Part shown: positions 1-12,400 of the stretch, one piece after another
Layout of the letters: each line of letters begins with the position of its first letter
Position numbering within the stretch: position 1 is the stretch's first letter
Assembly: GCA_963971305.1 (NCBI GenBank)
Contig: OZ020307.1
Span: forward strand, 17,373,501-17,437,500
Length of the DNA stretch: 64,000 nt
Reading direction: 5' to 3'
DNA from: Arcuatula senhousia
Taxonomy: Eukaryota > Mollusca > Bivalvia > Mytilida > Mytilidae
Position numbers and translations under genes: made by a program
The notes under the pieces: generated by a model
Database searches by the model: none
What the model saw: only the letters and a program-made list of their open reading frames with translations
What the model was told of the DNA's origin: nothing

Positions 1-214
1 TAGTTATGGTTTCAAAAACAAAAACTTTAATTTACTATTAGAACTGCTGTACAACCCAAGTGATGTATCAATGCTACAAACGATGTATGGACCTGAACCG
101 AAGTTTGACAAAAGGACAAACATATACTGCAGAAATAACTATTTGCCGTGTTCAAAATTATAATGGGGGCATAAAAAATATCTTTCTAACAAAAGTTTTG
201 TGTTTTATTTCCAG

Positions 215-421
215 CTCTCCAAGGCAGTCAAAAAGTTGATATGTAACCATAGGCTGATACTATCTGTACCCCCATACAAAACAATGTCCTAGATCTTTGG
301 TCTCTGTTTGATTTCCTCATGCCTGGATTTCTGGGGATGGAGAAACAGTTCCAGGCCAGATATGGCAAGCCTATCCTACAGAGCAGGGATGCTAAAAGTA
401 CCTCCAAGGAACAAGAAGCTG
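215..421 (+). pseudogene. BTAF1: BTAF1 copy A exon: SNF2 motif III exon, frameshifted
   Basis: The exon follows TTTCCAG and ends before GTATGA. It codes for [17 protein letters not shown], then motif III and [24 protein letters not shown] sequence. Copy B reads TATCTGGTACCCCC where this copy reads TATCTGTACCCCC, so one G is missing near 266. The exon is 207 bases here and 208 in copy B, and 208 is the length that fits the phase of the next exon. The break falls within the LSGTP motif and shifts everything downstream out of frame. Confidence 0.85.
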
Positions 422-3400
422 GTATGAATGAAAAGTAAAACAGAAGCTTACATACACAAAATTCTCATGACGATGTTAAGTTGTTAATGCACTCCATTAT
501 CAGTCTTAAATAACTTTTACATTATGGTCAAATTTTGTTTACAACTTACTTGATTTTTTTAGTAATGGCTTAGACTGATTTTATGTATGGTGGGATTGGA
601 AGATGCATTCATTGATTTTTATGGGTTGTGGTCTTTTGAAGCAAATATGCATTGATCTTTTAATTGAATGCATTGGAAACAGCCCTTAGGAGTGAGCATT
701 ATAATACTTAAAATCAAAATTTGATTCCTTTACTGTAAAAATAACCTGTAACATTGATAATCAACCTCTCCCTACAGGTGCCCTAGCAATGGAGTCACTA
801 CATAGGCAGGTTTTACCATTCATACTGAGGAGATTGAAAGAAGATGTGTTACAGGATCTCCCCCCTAAGATAATACAGGATTACTACTGCGATCTCAGTC
901 CATTACAAGTAAGTTATTCAATTAAAAGGCTATTTATCTTTTTGTTTGCTCGTTACAACATGGAGCAAAGACATACATGTAGAGATGCTGTGCATCTATT
1001 GTGTTGTTTTATTCTTACATTTACAACTTAGGAGTGTATTTTATACAACTTTACTTAATGTTTCTGTCATCAATAACTTGGAAAAGTTTGGTATTCAATT
1101 TTAGTAGAGGTTATGCCCCTTTGATTAAACACATTGGACTAGAAAATAGATAATAGTGTGTCTATTTTATTCTTTTTGATGATAAAAAAAAGTTTTGTTA
1201 TACCCCCTCAAACAAAGTTTTCTGTCAGTCTGTCCATCCGTTCGTCTGTCCACATAACTCGTAAGTGCTTTTCCTCCTAAACAACTGGAAGTATTTTGCT
1301 GAAACTTAACATGAACAAAGTACATCATGAGTAGATGTGTATTAAGAGTTTTTATTGCACTCGGACATCATTCAGGGGAGATAATTGGACTTCGACTTTT
1401 TAAATACATTATTCATTGGAGATCCCATTGATGGATTTTGATGAAACTTTACATGAAAGAAGTACATCATCTGTAGATGTTCATGAAAAATTTGTATTGC
1501 TCTCGGTTATCATCGAGGGGAGATAACTGGACTTGAGATTTTTTTTACAGTACAGAGTCCTATATGAAGCAAGGGGTATCCTTTCGTGATCTAGCCCACA
1601 GTATTACTTATTTTTGTTTAATATCATATAATTATCTGTTTCAGGTCCAACTGTATGAAGACTTTGCCAGGTCCAGGGCCAAACAAGGTCTGGATGATGT
1701 TGTTACATCATTTTCTGGTGAAGAAGACTCAAAGAAATATAGTCCTACCATAGGCCATGTGTTCCAAGTATGGGCATACTGTTTAATTTTGTTTTGAGGG
1801 ATGAGGGATGAGTAAAGTAGAAAAAAAGGCAGCTATTTTTGACATGTAAAAAAATGGATTGCATACCTATTAGTGATCCCTTACCACCAAAGCACTTTTT
1901 ATCTCTTTTAGTCAAAGTTTTCATACTCGACACAATGAAGTTGCAAAGGTTATGGTATTTTTAATATGTTTTAAACAGGTTAAATGTATTTGTTTATGAA
2001 AGTATCAGAAGCTGACCAAAAATATGTTTCCTTAAATCCTCAAAAATATTTAGGGAATACTAAATATACATATTGATTAAATGAAATGATATGAACTGAT
2101 TAGTATAATAGATTATTAAAGCAACTATTTAAGTAAAGAAATATAAAATCTTGATCTTTTTTAGGCCTTGCAGTACCTGAAGAAAGTCTGTAATCATCCA
2201 TCGCTAGTCCTGACACCTAGTCATCCAAAGTACAAAGATATTACAGCTCAACTCAAATCACAGAATTCCAATCTACATGATCTCCAACACACACCCAAAC
2301 TGATGGCATTAAGGTGGGATTACTGATATTGTTATAAATATATTGTTGGATTTCACCAAAAATTGTGAATGTTGGGCGACAGGTGGGCGGGCAGAAAAAT
2401 AATATTTGTAACTGTTTGTAGCTCACCTGGCCAAAGGCCATGTGAGCTATTGCCATCACTTGGCGTCCGTCGTCGTCCGTCGTCCGTCGTCGTCGTCGTT
2501 AACTTTTCTTCTAACTTCTTCTCCTCTGAAACGGCTGCACAGATTCAAACCAAATTTGGTCTGGTGGTACTTTAGGGTATTCCCCACAGAACTGATGTGG
2601 GGATTTTTGATTCGTCGAAAAACATGGCCGCCGTTGCTAAAAATAGACCAGGGGGGTCAGACTACTGTTTTTGGCTTGTAAATCAAAAAGTATAATAGAT
2701 GAAATCTGATGCCACCCTACTGCTTCAGCATCAAAAGCTCTACAAAAGTCTCCATTGAGTCGAAGTTGTCAGATGACCCCTTATGGGAGTTACGGCCCCT
2801 TAAAGGTGAAAAATACCGGTAGCATTTTTTCATGTTTTTGGCCTATAGAATGAAAACTATTGCAGATAGAGAGAAGCTGTTGCTTGCTTAAATGTTCAGC
2901 TCATTAAGCTCTACAAAAGTCTCCATAGGGTCAAAGTTGTCAGATGACCCCGTATAGGGGTTGCGGCCCCTTAAATGCAAAAAATAGTGTTTTGGCCTAT
3001 AGAATGAAAACTATTGCAGATAGAGAAAAGCTGTTGCTTGCTTATATGTTCAGCTCATTTAGCTTTACAAAAGTCTCCATAGGGTCAAAGTAGTCAGATA
3101 ACCCCTTATAGGGGTTATGGCCCCTTAAAGGCATAAAAAAGAGTTTTTTGCCTATAGAATGAAAACTATTGCAGATAGAAAAAAGCTGTTGCTTGCTTAA
3201 ATGTTCAGTTCATTTAGCTCTACACAAGTCTCCATATGGTCGAAGTTGTCAGATGACCCCTTATAGGGGTTACAGCCCCTTAAAGGCAAAAAATAGTGTT
3301 TTTGGCCTATGGAATGAAAACTATTGCAGATAGAGAAAAGTTGTTGCTTGCTTAAATGATCAGCTCATTTAGCTCTACAAAAGTTTCCATAGGGTTTAAG

Positions 3401-6400
3401 TTGCCAGATGACCCCTTATAGTGGTTACGTTCCTTAAAGGCAAAAAATAGTGTTTTTGGCTAAAGAAAGAAAACTTTTGCAGATAGAGAAATGATGTTGC
3501 TTGCTTAAATGTTCAGCTTTATTAGCTCTACTAAAGTCTTTTTAGGGACGAAGTTGTCAGATGAAAAATAGTGTTTTTTGCTTTGGAATGAAAACTATTG
3601 CAGATAGAGAAAAGCTTTTTATTGCTTAAACATTCAGCTCATTTAGCTATACAAAAGTCTTCAAAGGGTTGACATTAAGACCAGGTGAGCGATTCAGGCT
3701 CCTGGGAGCCTCTTGTTTCAGTAACTACTTACACAGACTCTTGATATTTGGTATGCAGCATCAGCATGGGGTCCCATACCCTGGGATTTTATTTCTGGTC
3801 TGATAATCACCTACTTGGCAATTTTTGACTTTGAAAAATTTTAGTCTGAGTTCATTAAAACATAGAAATTTAAGCATTAGTACAACTGTCAAAGTCATCT
3901 TAACATTTAAAGTCAACATCCCAGCTGAAAAATGTTTGAGAAAACAACTAAACACTCAATTTTCTAATCAGAACGGCTTAAATTCCAAAATTTTACATTA
4001 GAATTCTAACTATTATTTTGTATTGCAGAAATTTCACAATACTTTTAAAGAACAAGTTATTTTATCATTTTGACCCCCAATACATTTGCAAGCTAATTTT
4101 TAGTCGTTAACATATTCTTTATTCATCACAGCCAGTTACTGAATGACTGTGGTATTGGTGTCTCCAGTTTTAGTGGAACCAGTGGACAGTCAGCTACTTG
4201 TGAAGGCCCTGTTGTCAGTCAACACAGAGTTCTTCTCTTCTGTCAACTCAAAAGTATGCTGGAAATCGTAGAACATGATCTGCTCAAGTAAGATATAGAT
4301 AGTGCTTAAGAAATTGATGCAACTTCAAAAGAAATCCTTATCAAATTAAGATAAAAAAAAACATTTTGTTAAGTTTTTCTTGACTGTTCTTCATCAATTT
4401 TTTAAAAGATTAATTTCTTACAAAAAAAATTGTTATCCCCATGCTAGTGAAAGTATCAAAATAAGCTTGCCTTGACTTACATTATCTGCATAAATGACTC
4501 GGGTTATAGTTTTGAATAAGGTCCCTATCTCAGCATCTGCAAGTGGGAGAGGAATGATGTTGGGTTGGTGTGAACATCTTGGATAGTAACCAACCTCTGT
4601 ACCATAATAAGGTCACCTTTGCCTACATTTTCCGCATGAACTATGTGGGTTTAAGGTGGTTCGGGGGTATAAGAAAAATCCATCAGATTTTTGTTAAATT
4701 TTGCAGAATTATACTTTGATAAACTGACATTTAAAAAATGCAAAAATAATTGGGGGTCACAGAGTTCTGTTTTTCAATAGATTGTAAAGGGAAAAGAGTT
4801 ATTTAGCATCACTATGAGCTGGAAACCCATCAGATTTTACTTATATTTCACAAATGACAAGCCACATATACTATCTTCTGAAAAACATAATAAAAACTTG
4901 GGTTCACGGACCTTCTTTTTTAGATATTTAAGAAAAACTAATTTTTCCTACACATTTCTATATAAAAATTTGTCACACAGTTTCCCGCCAATTATCTCCC
5001 CTGATAATAGAACTTTTCAGAAAAAGCTTAATTTCTTTTTTAATATTTATGTCAAATTTATTTCATTCATAAAATAAAATAAAAAATTAAATTTTATATC
5101 TCTTGAGGTATTTTAAGCCATTTTAATTGATGTGCAGACTAAAATTTTGCAAGATGTCTGAAAAAGATGCTCTGTGTTTTACTCCCGAACCACCTTAAGT
5201 TTTGGTTTAGGTCAGCAACTGCAAGTGATAATATTGGGTCAGTCAGTACATCTAGGATAATCATCCATACCAAAATAAGGTCACAATGACCTACATTGAA
5301 TTTTCTTTATGAATAATTCAGGTTAAAGTTTTGGTAAAGGTGCATATCTTGGCAATTCCAATTAGTAGAAGGATGATATTTGGAAAGTGGGTATATCTTC
5401 AATGGTAATTGACATCTGCTTCAGATTTAGGTCACTTTGACTTACATTTTAATGTAACGAGCAAGGGGATTAGCTTCCCTGTGCAACTGCTCCATTTCTT
5501 TATTTTCCTATATATTTTATATAAATATAAGACACTAAAATTTATATTTATTGTTTGACCATTGATTTTCTTGTCTCACAATGATCTTAGAAAACAAAAG
5601 TATATTTGGTTGATTTGATAAGGAAAGGTAAAATTTTCAAAAGTTGCATTTATTGTAAAGCAGAGAGTGTATAAACAGGTGTTAGATGTGATAAAGTGTC
5701 ATTGAATAAACTTTATTACAACTTAATTCAAGTAAAGAAAATATGTTAAAATTTTAATTTTTTCATTTCTTATTCATTTTTTTATGAGAAATATTAGATA
5801 TGAGTTTGTGCCTCCATCTGTCTTAAACATTTGTAGCATTAAGCCTGGTTCCCAGACTTATCTGACACCAAAATATTTTTTGTTGTTGAAACTTTCAGAT
5901 TAAAATGCTGTACTTTATCCTTGTACTTCACATATGGTTGATACCCTTGGTGCTGTCATTCACTTCCTTGTCAACCTTCCAATGTTTTGATTTCAATGCT
6001 GCTTATGATAAGTCAATCTTTGAAATATGGATATACAGCATTGCCTAACCAACCCTTTTTATACTGGCCTTGAAACCATCTAATCAGGTTTACCCTAGCA
6101 TTTAAGTGCATCTACATCTAACAAGTCATACCTAAGATAAAATTCCAGTCTTGATGACATTACCATCTATGCCTTATTACCTGCGACATCATATTTTAAG
6201 TTAAAAGTTTGCTTGAAATTGTAGACCCCTCATCAAGATACAAGAGTCCTTTACTTTTGACAGTGTCTGTCTGTCTGTCCAGGTTTCTGAAAACTTTTTG
6301 ACTATAACAGGTACAGATCTTAAAATTTATACATTGATATTATACCATTTGAGGATCTACATAATGAGATTTTACTAAAATCTCTTTTTTTTAATTTTTA

Positions 6401-9400
6401 AAATCTAATGATCTTTGTTGATTTTTTCAATGCTTTTGTCTTTAATATTATGTCTAAGAAAACATATGCTATCTGCTGTATGTGTAAGAACTAAATTTTA
6501 ATATCTTTTAATAACCTTTTATATTTTACAGAACTCACATGCCAAGTGTAACCTACCTCAGACTGGATGGAAGTGTACCTGCAAATAACAGGCATGACAT
6601 CGTTAACAGGTGAGTACTAGTGTACCTGCGATAACAGGCATGACATCGTTGAATGGTGAGTACTAGTGTACCTGTCAATATCAGGCATGACATTGTTGAA
6701 TGGTGAGTACTAGTGTACCTGCCAATATCAGACATGACATTGTTGAATTGTGAGTACTAGTGTACCTGTCAATATCAGGCATGACATTGTTGAATGGTGA
6801 GTACTAGTGTACCCGTCAGTATCAGGCATGACATTGTTGAATGGTGAGTACTAGTGTACCTGCCAATATCAGGCATGACATTGTTAGCTGGTGATTACTA
6901 GTGTACCTGGCAATATCAGGCATGACATTGTTAAGATCAGATCAGACATGACATCTTTTACAGCTAAGTGTACCTTTCAATATCAGACATTGCATTTTAA
7001 CAGGTGAGTATTCCTGCAAATAACAGACATGTACCCATAAACAATGGAGTATGCTTGCCAATAATAGGCACATCTGATATCATTATATTGCAACTCCTCC
7101 TAAACTGCATTCTTAACATGAACAAAGTACATCATATGAAGTTCCAAGACATTGCATTGTTCTTGGGTACCATTCAGGGTAGATAATATCCCTTTTGTAT
7201 GCCTCATCTGTAAGAGTTGCGGGGGCATATAGTGTTTAGGTCTGGTTGTCCATCCTTTGTTCTGTCTGTTCCAAATGTTTTGAGATTAGACATTTTGTCT
7301 TATGGAAATATTCTTGGATTTTTATTTTTTTTTTTGGGGGGGGGGGCAATATAGAGACAAACTAGATGCAGTGGACTTGTGTCAATGTTTGTTCAAAAAT
7401 AATAGCTGTTTGAATACTTTAAACATCAATGATTCATTAAGGTTTAAACGTATTGATCATTATCAGCTTGACATGCATTGAAAAAAGTGGTGCCTTTTAA
7501 AGAAGTTTGCATACATTTAAATCACTTTTATTTCTTTTTGTCAGTAATATTATACCTGTATTACCTTTATACCATATCAATATAAATATATTTGGGTTAG
7601 AATTTTAAATGAATTTGGTATTGGAGAAAAAACTTACAAAGAAGTATTTAAATGCTAGGTGTTCATAAATATAATAATTGCATTATATGTATAATACTTC
7701 CATACCAAAATGGTTAGTGATGGGGTAGTATATTGCTTCAATGATGATATAATTGGAAAACAAGTGTGATAGTTGTAAATTTCTTTTCATAAGAAAGTAC
7801 ATCTACATACAATGAGTGTTTATAGTTTTCAAGCTGAGAGGCTAAAAGGGGCACCTGTTGGAGCCTTTATTTCAATGATGACACTAAGGCGAATGCGATT
7901 TATACAGTACAGTATACCAGTGCACAAATCTGCCATCCAAAATGCTAATGGGGCTGTCCAGTTGACCCGCTGCTTTATTTTTTGGTTAAGTCCACATTCC
8001 CTATAAGGTTTTATTTGTTTTGTTTTGTTTTTTGGGGGGTTTTGGGTGGGGGTCCTGGGGAAGTAGCAGGGTCCAAAGATGATCTTAGACGCAGCCCTGG
8101 ATCTAGCTGTTGCCAGTTTGTGTAGTGGAATGCTCGTGCTGTGTAAAAATGATCGAATATAACCTGTCTGAGATATATAAAAAAACTTTCATTTTACAAT
8201 GCTGTGTACACAACTCCACAATAATACAACTCCACAAATTAAAATGTGGGATGTTTAGGAATCTTCCTGTCTGTCTATATTTCCTCATTTCTGATAAGCA
8301 CAACTCCTCTTAATAGGCTTAATGGAATTTGATGAAACTTTACATGAAAAAGATGTGCATGAAGAAAGGTTATCACTTTTGAATATTTGTAAGGTTTGGG
8401 CTCTAGTTTAGCTTGTCTGAGGACAAAAACTACTAGTACCTTATAATTACTGAATTTACTAAGCTCTCAAACCATTTTTTTCCCCAGAAATTCAGTATAT
8501 TACCATTAAATGAATTAAAGATATTGTACAATTGATACTACTGCATTGTTTTTTAAATAATAACTTGTTACTGAATATTATTGAATGACTAGAAAATTGC
8601 ATCAATTTGATTGGCCTAAACAACCCTAAAAAGATATGATGTAGAGTGAGAACAGCCTAAAAATGTCTAAATATAGTAAATAAACACAATGGAAAGCGAT
8701 GTTACCCTACTATTTCCTAAAAATAGATTCCAGACCCCTGAAAGTGACTAGAAATAGATCGCGTGATTTCCCCCGAATGAAACTCAGAAAGAAAACATTC
8801 CAAAGAATCTGTGATGTATACCAAACAATTTTCCAATGCCAGTGTTTCATGGATGTTCAAATATCACCGTCGATTTCAACTTTAAAAATTAATATGTGAT
8901 TGATGTCATAATATTGTCAGAAGAATCTGTGATAAAATTTGTTTTTGTTGAAATTAAATTTTCAAAATTCAGCTTCTTTTCGAAACAATATTACAGGTGA
9001 TTTTCACAAATTTACATGCATCACTGTATGCAAGTTGTATGGTGCTTTCAGTCTTCAGCATACAAGTTTTCATGTAATAAAACATTTATCGACTTTGGAA
9101 AAGGTTGACATCAATTTTATCAACCCTGAAAAAATAATATTAACCTCGCCTTCGGCTCAGTTAATATAATTTTTTTCAGGTTGATAAAAATAGATGTCAA
9201 CCTATATCAAAGTCAATAATTGATTAACACCAGTTATTGAAATAACTTTTACAATGTAGTTTTCTCAGAAATTTTTGATAGCATCCTGGTATTTTCAATT
9301 TTCTATATAGCATCTTTTGGTTTAAAATTATAACATCACATTCTTTTTTGAATACATAATAAGCATCACATTTGAACCAGAAAATATAGCATTACCATTA

Positions 9401-12400
9401 GGGCGTGGGGAGAACACTGAATTGTACTAAAAAAAATGTCTTGTGATGTTGAATGTTGGGCAATAGGAAAAGAGCAACAAGCAGGAAGTCTTTACATAAA
9501 TCAGTCAGGACAAAGCTATCAAATATATCATATATTCAAATTAAAATGAGTAATGGTCTGACTCCTTGTGCTGTTCTTGTTCATGTTTACCAGTTTTGTC
9601 ATTGCCCTTTCAGACTTTCAGACTTTTGACACTTGAGTGCCCCCGTTTGGCTTCTTCCTCTAAAATAAAAGCCCCCCTCTGCCCCTTAAAGTAGTATTAC
9701 ATTAACTGATATTCTTATGCCAGGTATACATTTATTTTCACATTTAAACAAATGTCAAAATATTCAAAGTCCATTGATCTAGGTTTTAGAAATTCATGAC
9801 ATGATTTTGAGCAATATATATTGTTTATGAAAATTTACCAATAAACTGATGCTCCAATTTGGTAAACAGAATAAATTGTACTATTAATTAGGCTTTAAAC
9901 AGGCATGTCAAACTTTAAAAAAAATGTTGGAATGCTTTTGTCAATAGAATGCCTTTAATTAATTGGTTTAAAAAGGGTTCATTCATTTAAAAACATTTCT
10001 CCAATGTTTGCTTCTAATCTTTGCATCTTTAAGAATCTAAAATTCCATTCATAATGTTTTGCAATCTTACAGTATCATACAAAAAGTATTTAAAATATGT
10101 ACATTATATACAATTTTTACTATTTCTCAGGGAAAAAAAATTATCCTGTCTATTTTCTTAAAGTACATTGTCCTCTAGAACCCAGAAAATGTTAGTTCAT
10201 AGAGTTTTGCCTTTGTTCCCTCTGGATCCTTCTCTCTATTGGCACATCCTAGATAGATATTACCAGAAGTAGTCAGAGCCAGAGAAAATGGTCTCATTAT
10301 TCCAATATCCTTAGGATTGTAGTATGTGATGATCTCTCCTTCATTATTCAGGATATGTAGATAGAAAGTTGTAAAGTCCACCACCAGGATATTATCACGA
10401 GGAGTTGTTAGTATACCTGTAGGTAGCATTGGTTTGTCAGGAGAGTTTATATCAGGGTGGCCATGATAGTATCCTACTTGACCTCCAGGATGGAGCACTA
10501 CGACTTTATTACCATGTTTATCACCAACAACAATGGTACCTTGACTGGTTGTTGTGATTGTCCTAGGATATTTAAATATTTGTTGTTGATTGTCATGTTC
10601 ATATTTCTGTATCTGTTTCCCCTCAGTGTTCATCACAATAACAATCCCATCCTCCCCATCCCAGGCTCCAATGATAACACTGTGGTCTCTGGTGACATGG
10701 GCACCGGTTATAGTCCAAGGTTGAACATTAAACTTAGAGTCAATGATTTGTCCTGTCAAAGAATTGATGATGCCTAGGATTGATGATCCTTCTCTCACAA
10801 TGTAAGTAGATCCTGATGGAGATGTAGCCAGGCCATAGACTACAGTCTTGTAGGTTGATAGTGTTTTCACTTTATCATGGTCTATTTTAATGTGTTGTAT
10901 TATTTTTGTAAAATTATCACCTATCCACAGAGAGCCATCCTTACAAACAGCCAGGTAATGAATGTTCGTTATGTCCACTGTATGCTGCCTCGCTACTTTA
11001 AATCCAATGACTTTCTCCAAAGACGCTGACTCCCTGCCTATTTCCTTTATATCAATGACCTTATGATCTTTCAAAAGTTTAGCATGGCCTTTCTTGCAGT
11101 TATTACACATAAGATTGTCACAAGTGATACATTTCCATTCAATCTTGTTACTTGTTTCACATACAGTACAACCAACTGGTATTTGTCCTTTGGGTAAAGA
11201 TTTAGAAAACGCCATGTTTAAATATTTTTCCTTGTTGTGAATTTGTAATGGAAGAATGTTTTAAAATTACCTTGACACATCATTACTATCAGTCTAATGT
11301 TTGTTTAAAACTTAAAAATTACTCTTGCAGAAATTATCAATAAAGTTTAGTACCTTACACCTTTTATTAGATGTATTCTTAAGCAGTTGTAGGGTGTTTT
11401 AAATTGAGTTTTGTACCTAAAGATATATTTTGTTAAATGGATTTAAACAAAAACATGCATACTTTTCTTTCGCTAATTTATTGATTTTTTTCTAAATGAC
11501 TGGTTTTTAATAGAACTATTATTCAAAACTTTTTGTTTCAAAAATAATGACAGATAGGAGAGCTGTTTGTGTAGTTGTTATTGTGCCAGGTTGACTTTTA
11601 CAGTGATGTCAATGGTTGTTCCTTTGTCAAAATTTCTAAAGAAACTTCTCTATATATTGACAATTTTTTGAACACTTTTGATTTGGAAGGGGGAAAAAAC
11701 GGTTGTCGTTTGTATGAGAAAAGAATACCTCTTGTATTTAAGACATGTTGAGTTGAATAAAAGAAGGCCTGATTTTGGCTGCTCCAAAGTAAGCACTAGC
11801 ACACTGCAAAGATAAAAGGGATTCATTGTTTTTCGGGTTTCCAAATTCAGGAAAAGATTTTACTAAAATGTAATCATCATTAAAATGTGATAATCATGAT
11901 AATGTGACTTGTGAAATTGACAACTTCACAAACAAAAGCAATGCCTGCAGCCTTAAACATGGGGTGTAGGTAATCATCGAGTTCGAGTTCAAGTCAGAGT
12001 TAGAATTCAAGTTAACCCTTTGAGTGCCACGATTTTTTATCATCACTCCCTTTGAGTGCCAAGAGATAGGCCCATTTTTTTTATTCAAAACAAATAACGT
12101 CATAGTACAATGTGCTTGAAGAACGTCACAAAGCGAATTCGTTGTCAAGGTTGTCTATTGTTCAAGTAGATAATCGGGGCACTTGTTTCTTTAGAAAAAA
12201 AACTATTTTATCGTTGAAAAATAACGGTTAAAATGTGATTCACATGCAAACAGACTTTTTATATGATAGAAACTTTTACTTAAGTGTTTTATACTTATAA
12301 TTAATTACTTGTAGCAAACACATGCGTTGTGTTTCAATCTTATTCTGTTCGTAACCTTTTCACCGTGTAGGTCTCAAATGATTCTAGATAAAAGTTTTTT

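Larger units (their letters stand above)
4288..6531 (+). other. BTAF1 copy A intron with MITE and an old satellite-like monomer
   Basis: The intron holds a TTAA-flanked MITE at 4655-5194 and a diverged relative of the 381-bp satellite unit at about 5838-6070. The rest is AT-rich and colinear with copy B 42142-43852 at about 98% identity by eye. No gene is seen. Confidence 0.75.

Noticed and set aside
4814..5077. 87-codon frame inside the TTAA MITE
   Set aside because: AT-rich low-complexity frame with no transposase motif; the element looks non-autonomous.
6553..6735. 60-codon minus-strand frame conserved in both units (also 43874-44056)
   Set aside because: It runs through the donor-derived minisatellite; its conservation is due to the recent duplication.
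6572..7080. CRISPR-like array (short direct repeats)
   Set aside because: Head-to-tail units with no unique spacers, in a eukaryotic intron, so a minisatellite.
10457..10777. 106-codon plus-strand frame (and 48074-48397)
   Set aside because: These are shadow frames of the antisense B-box gene.
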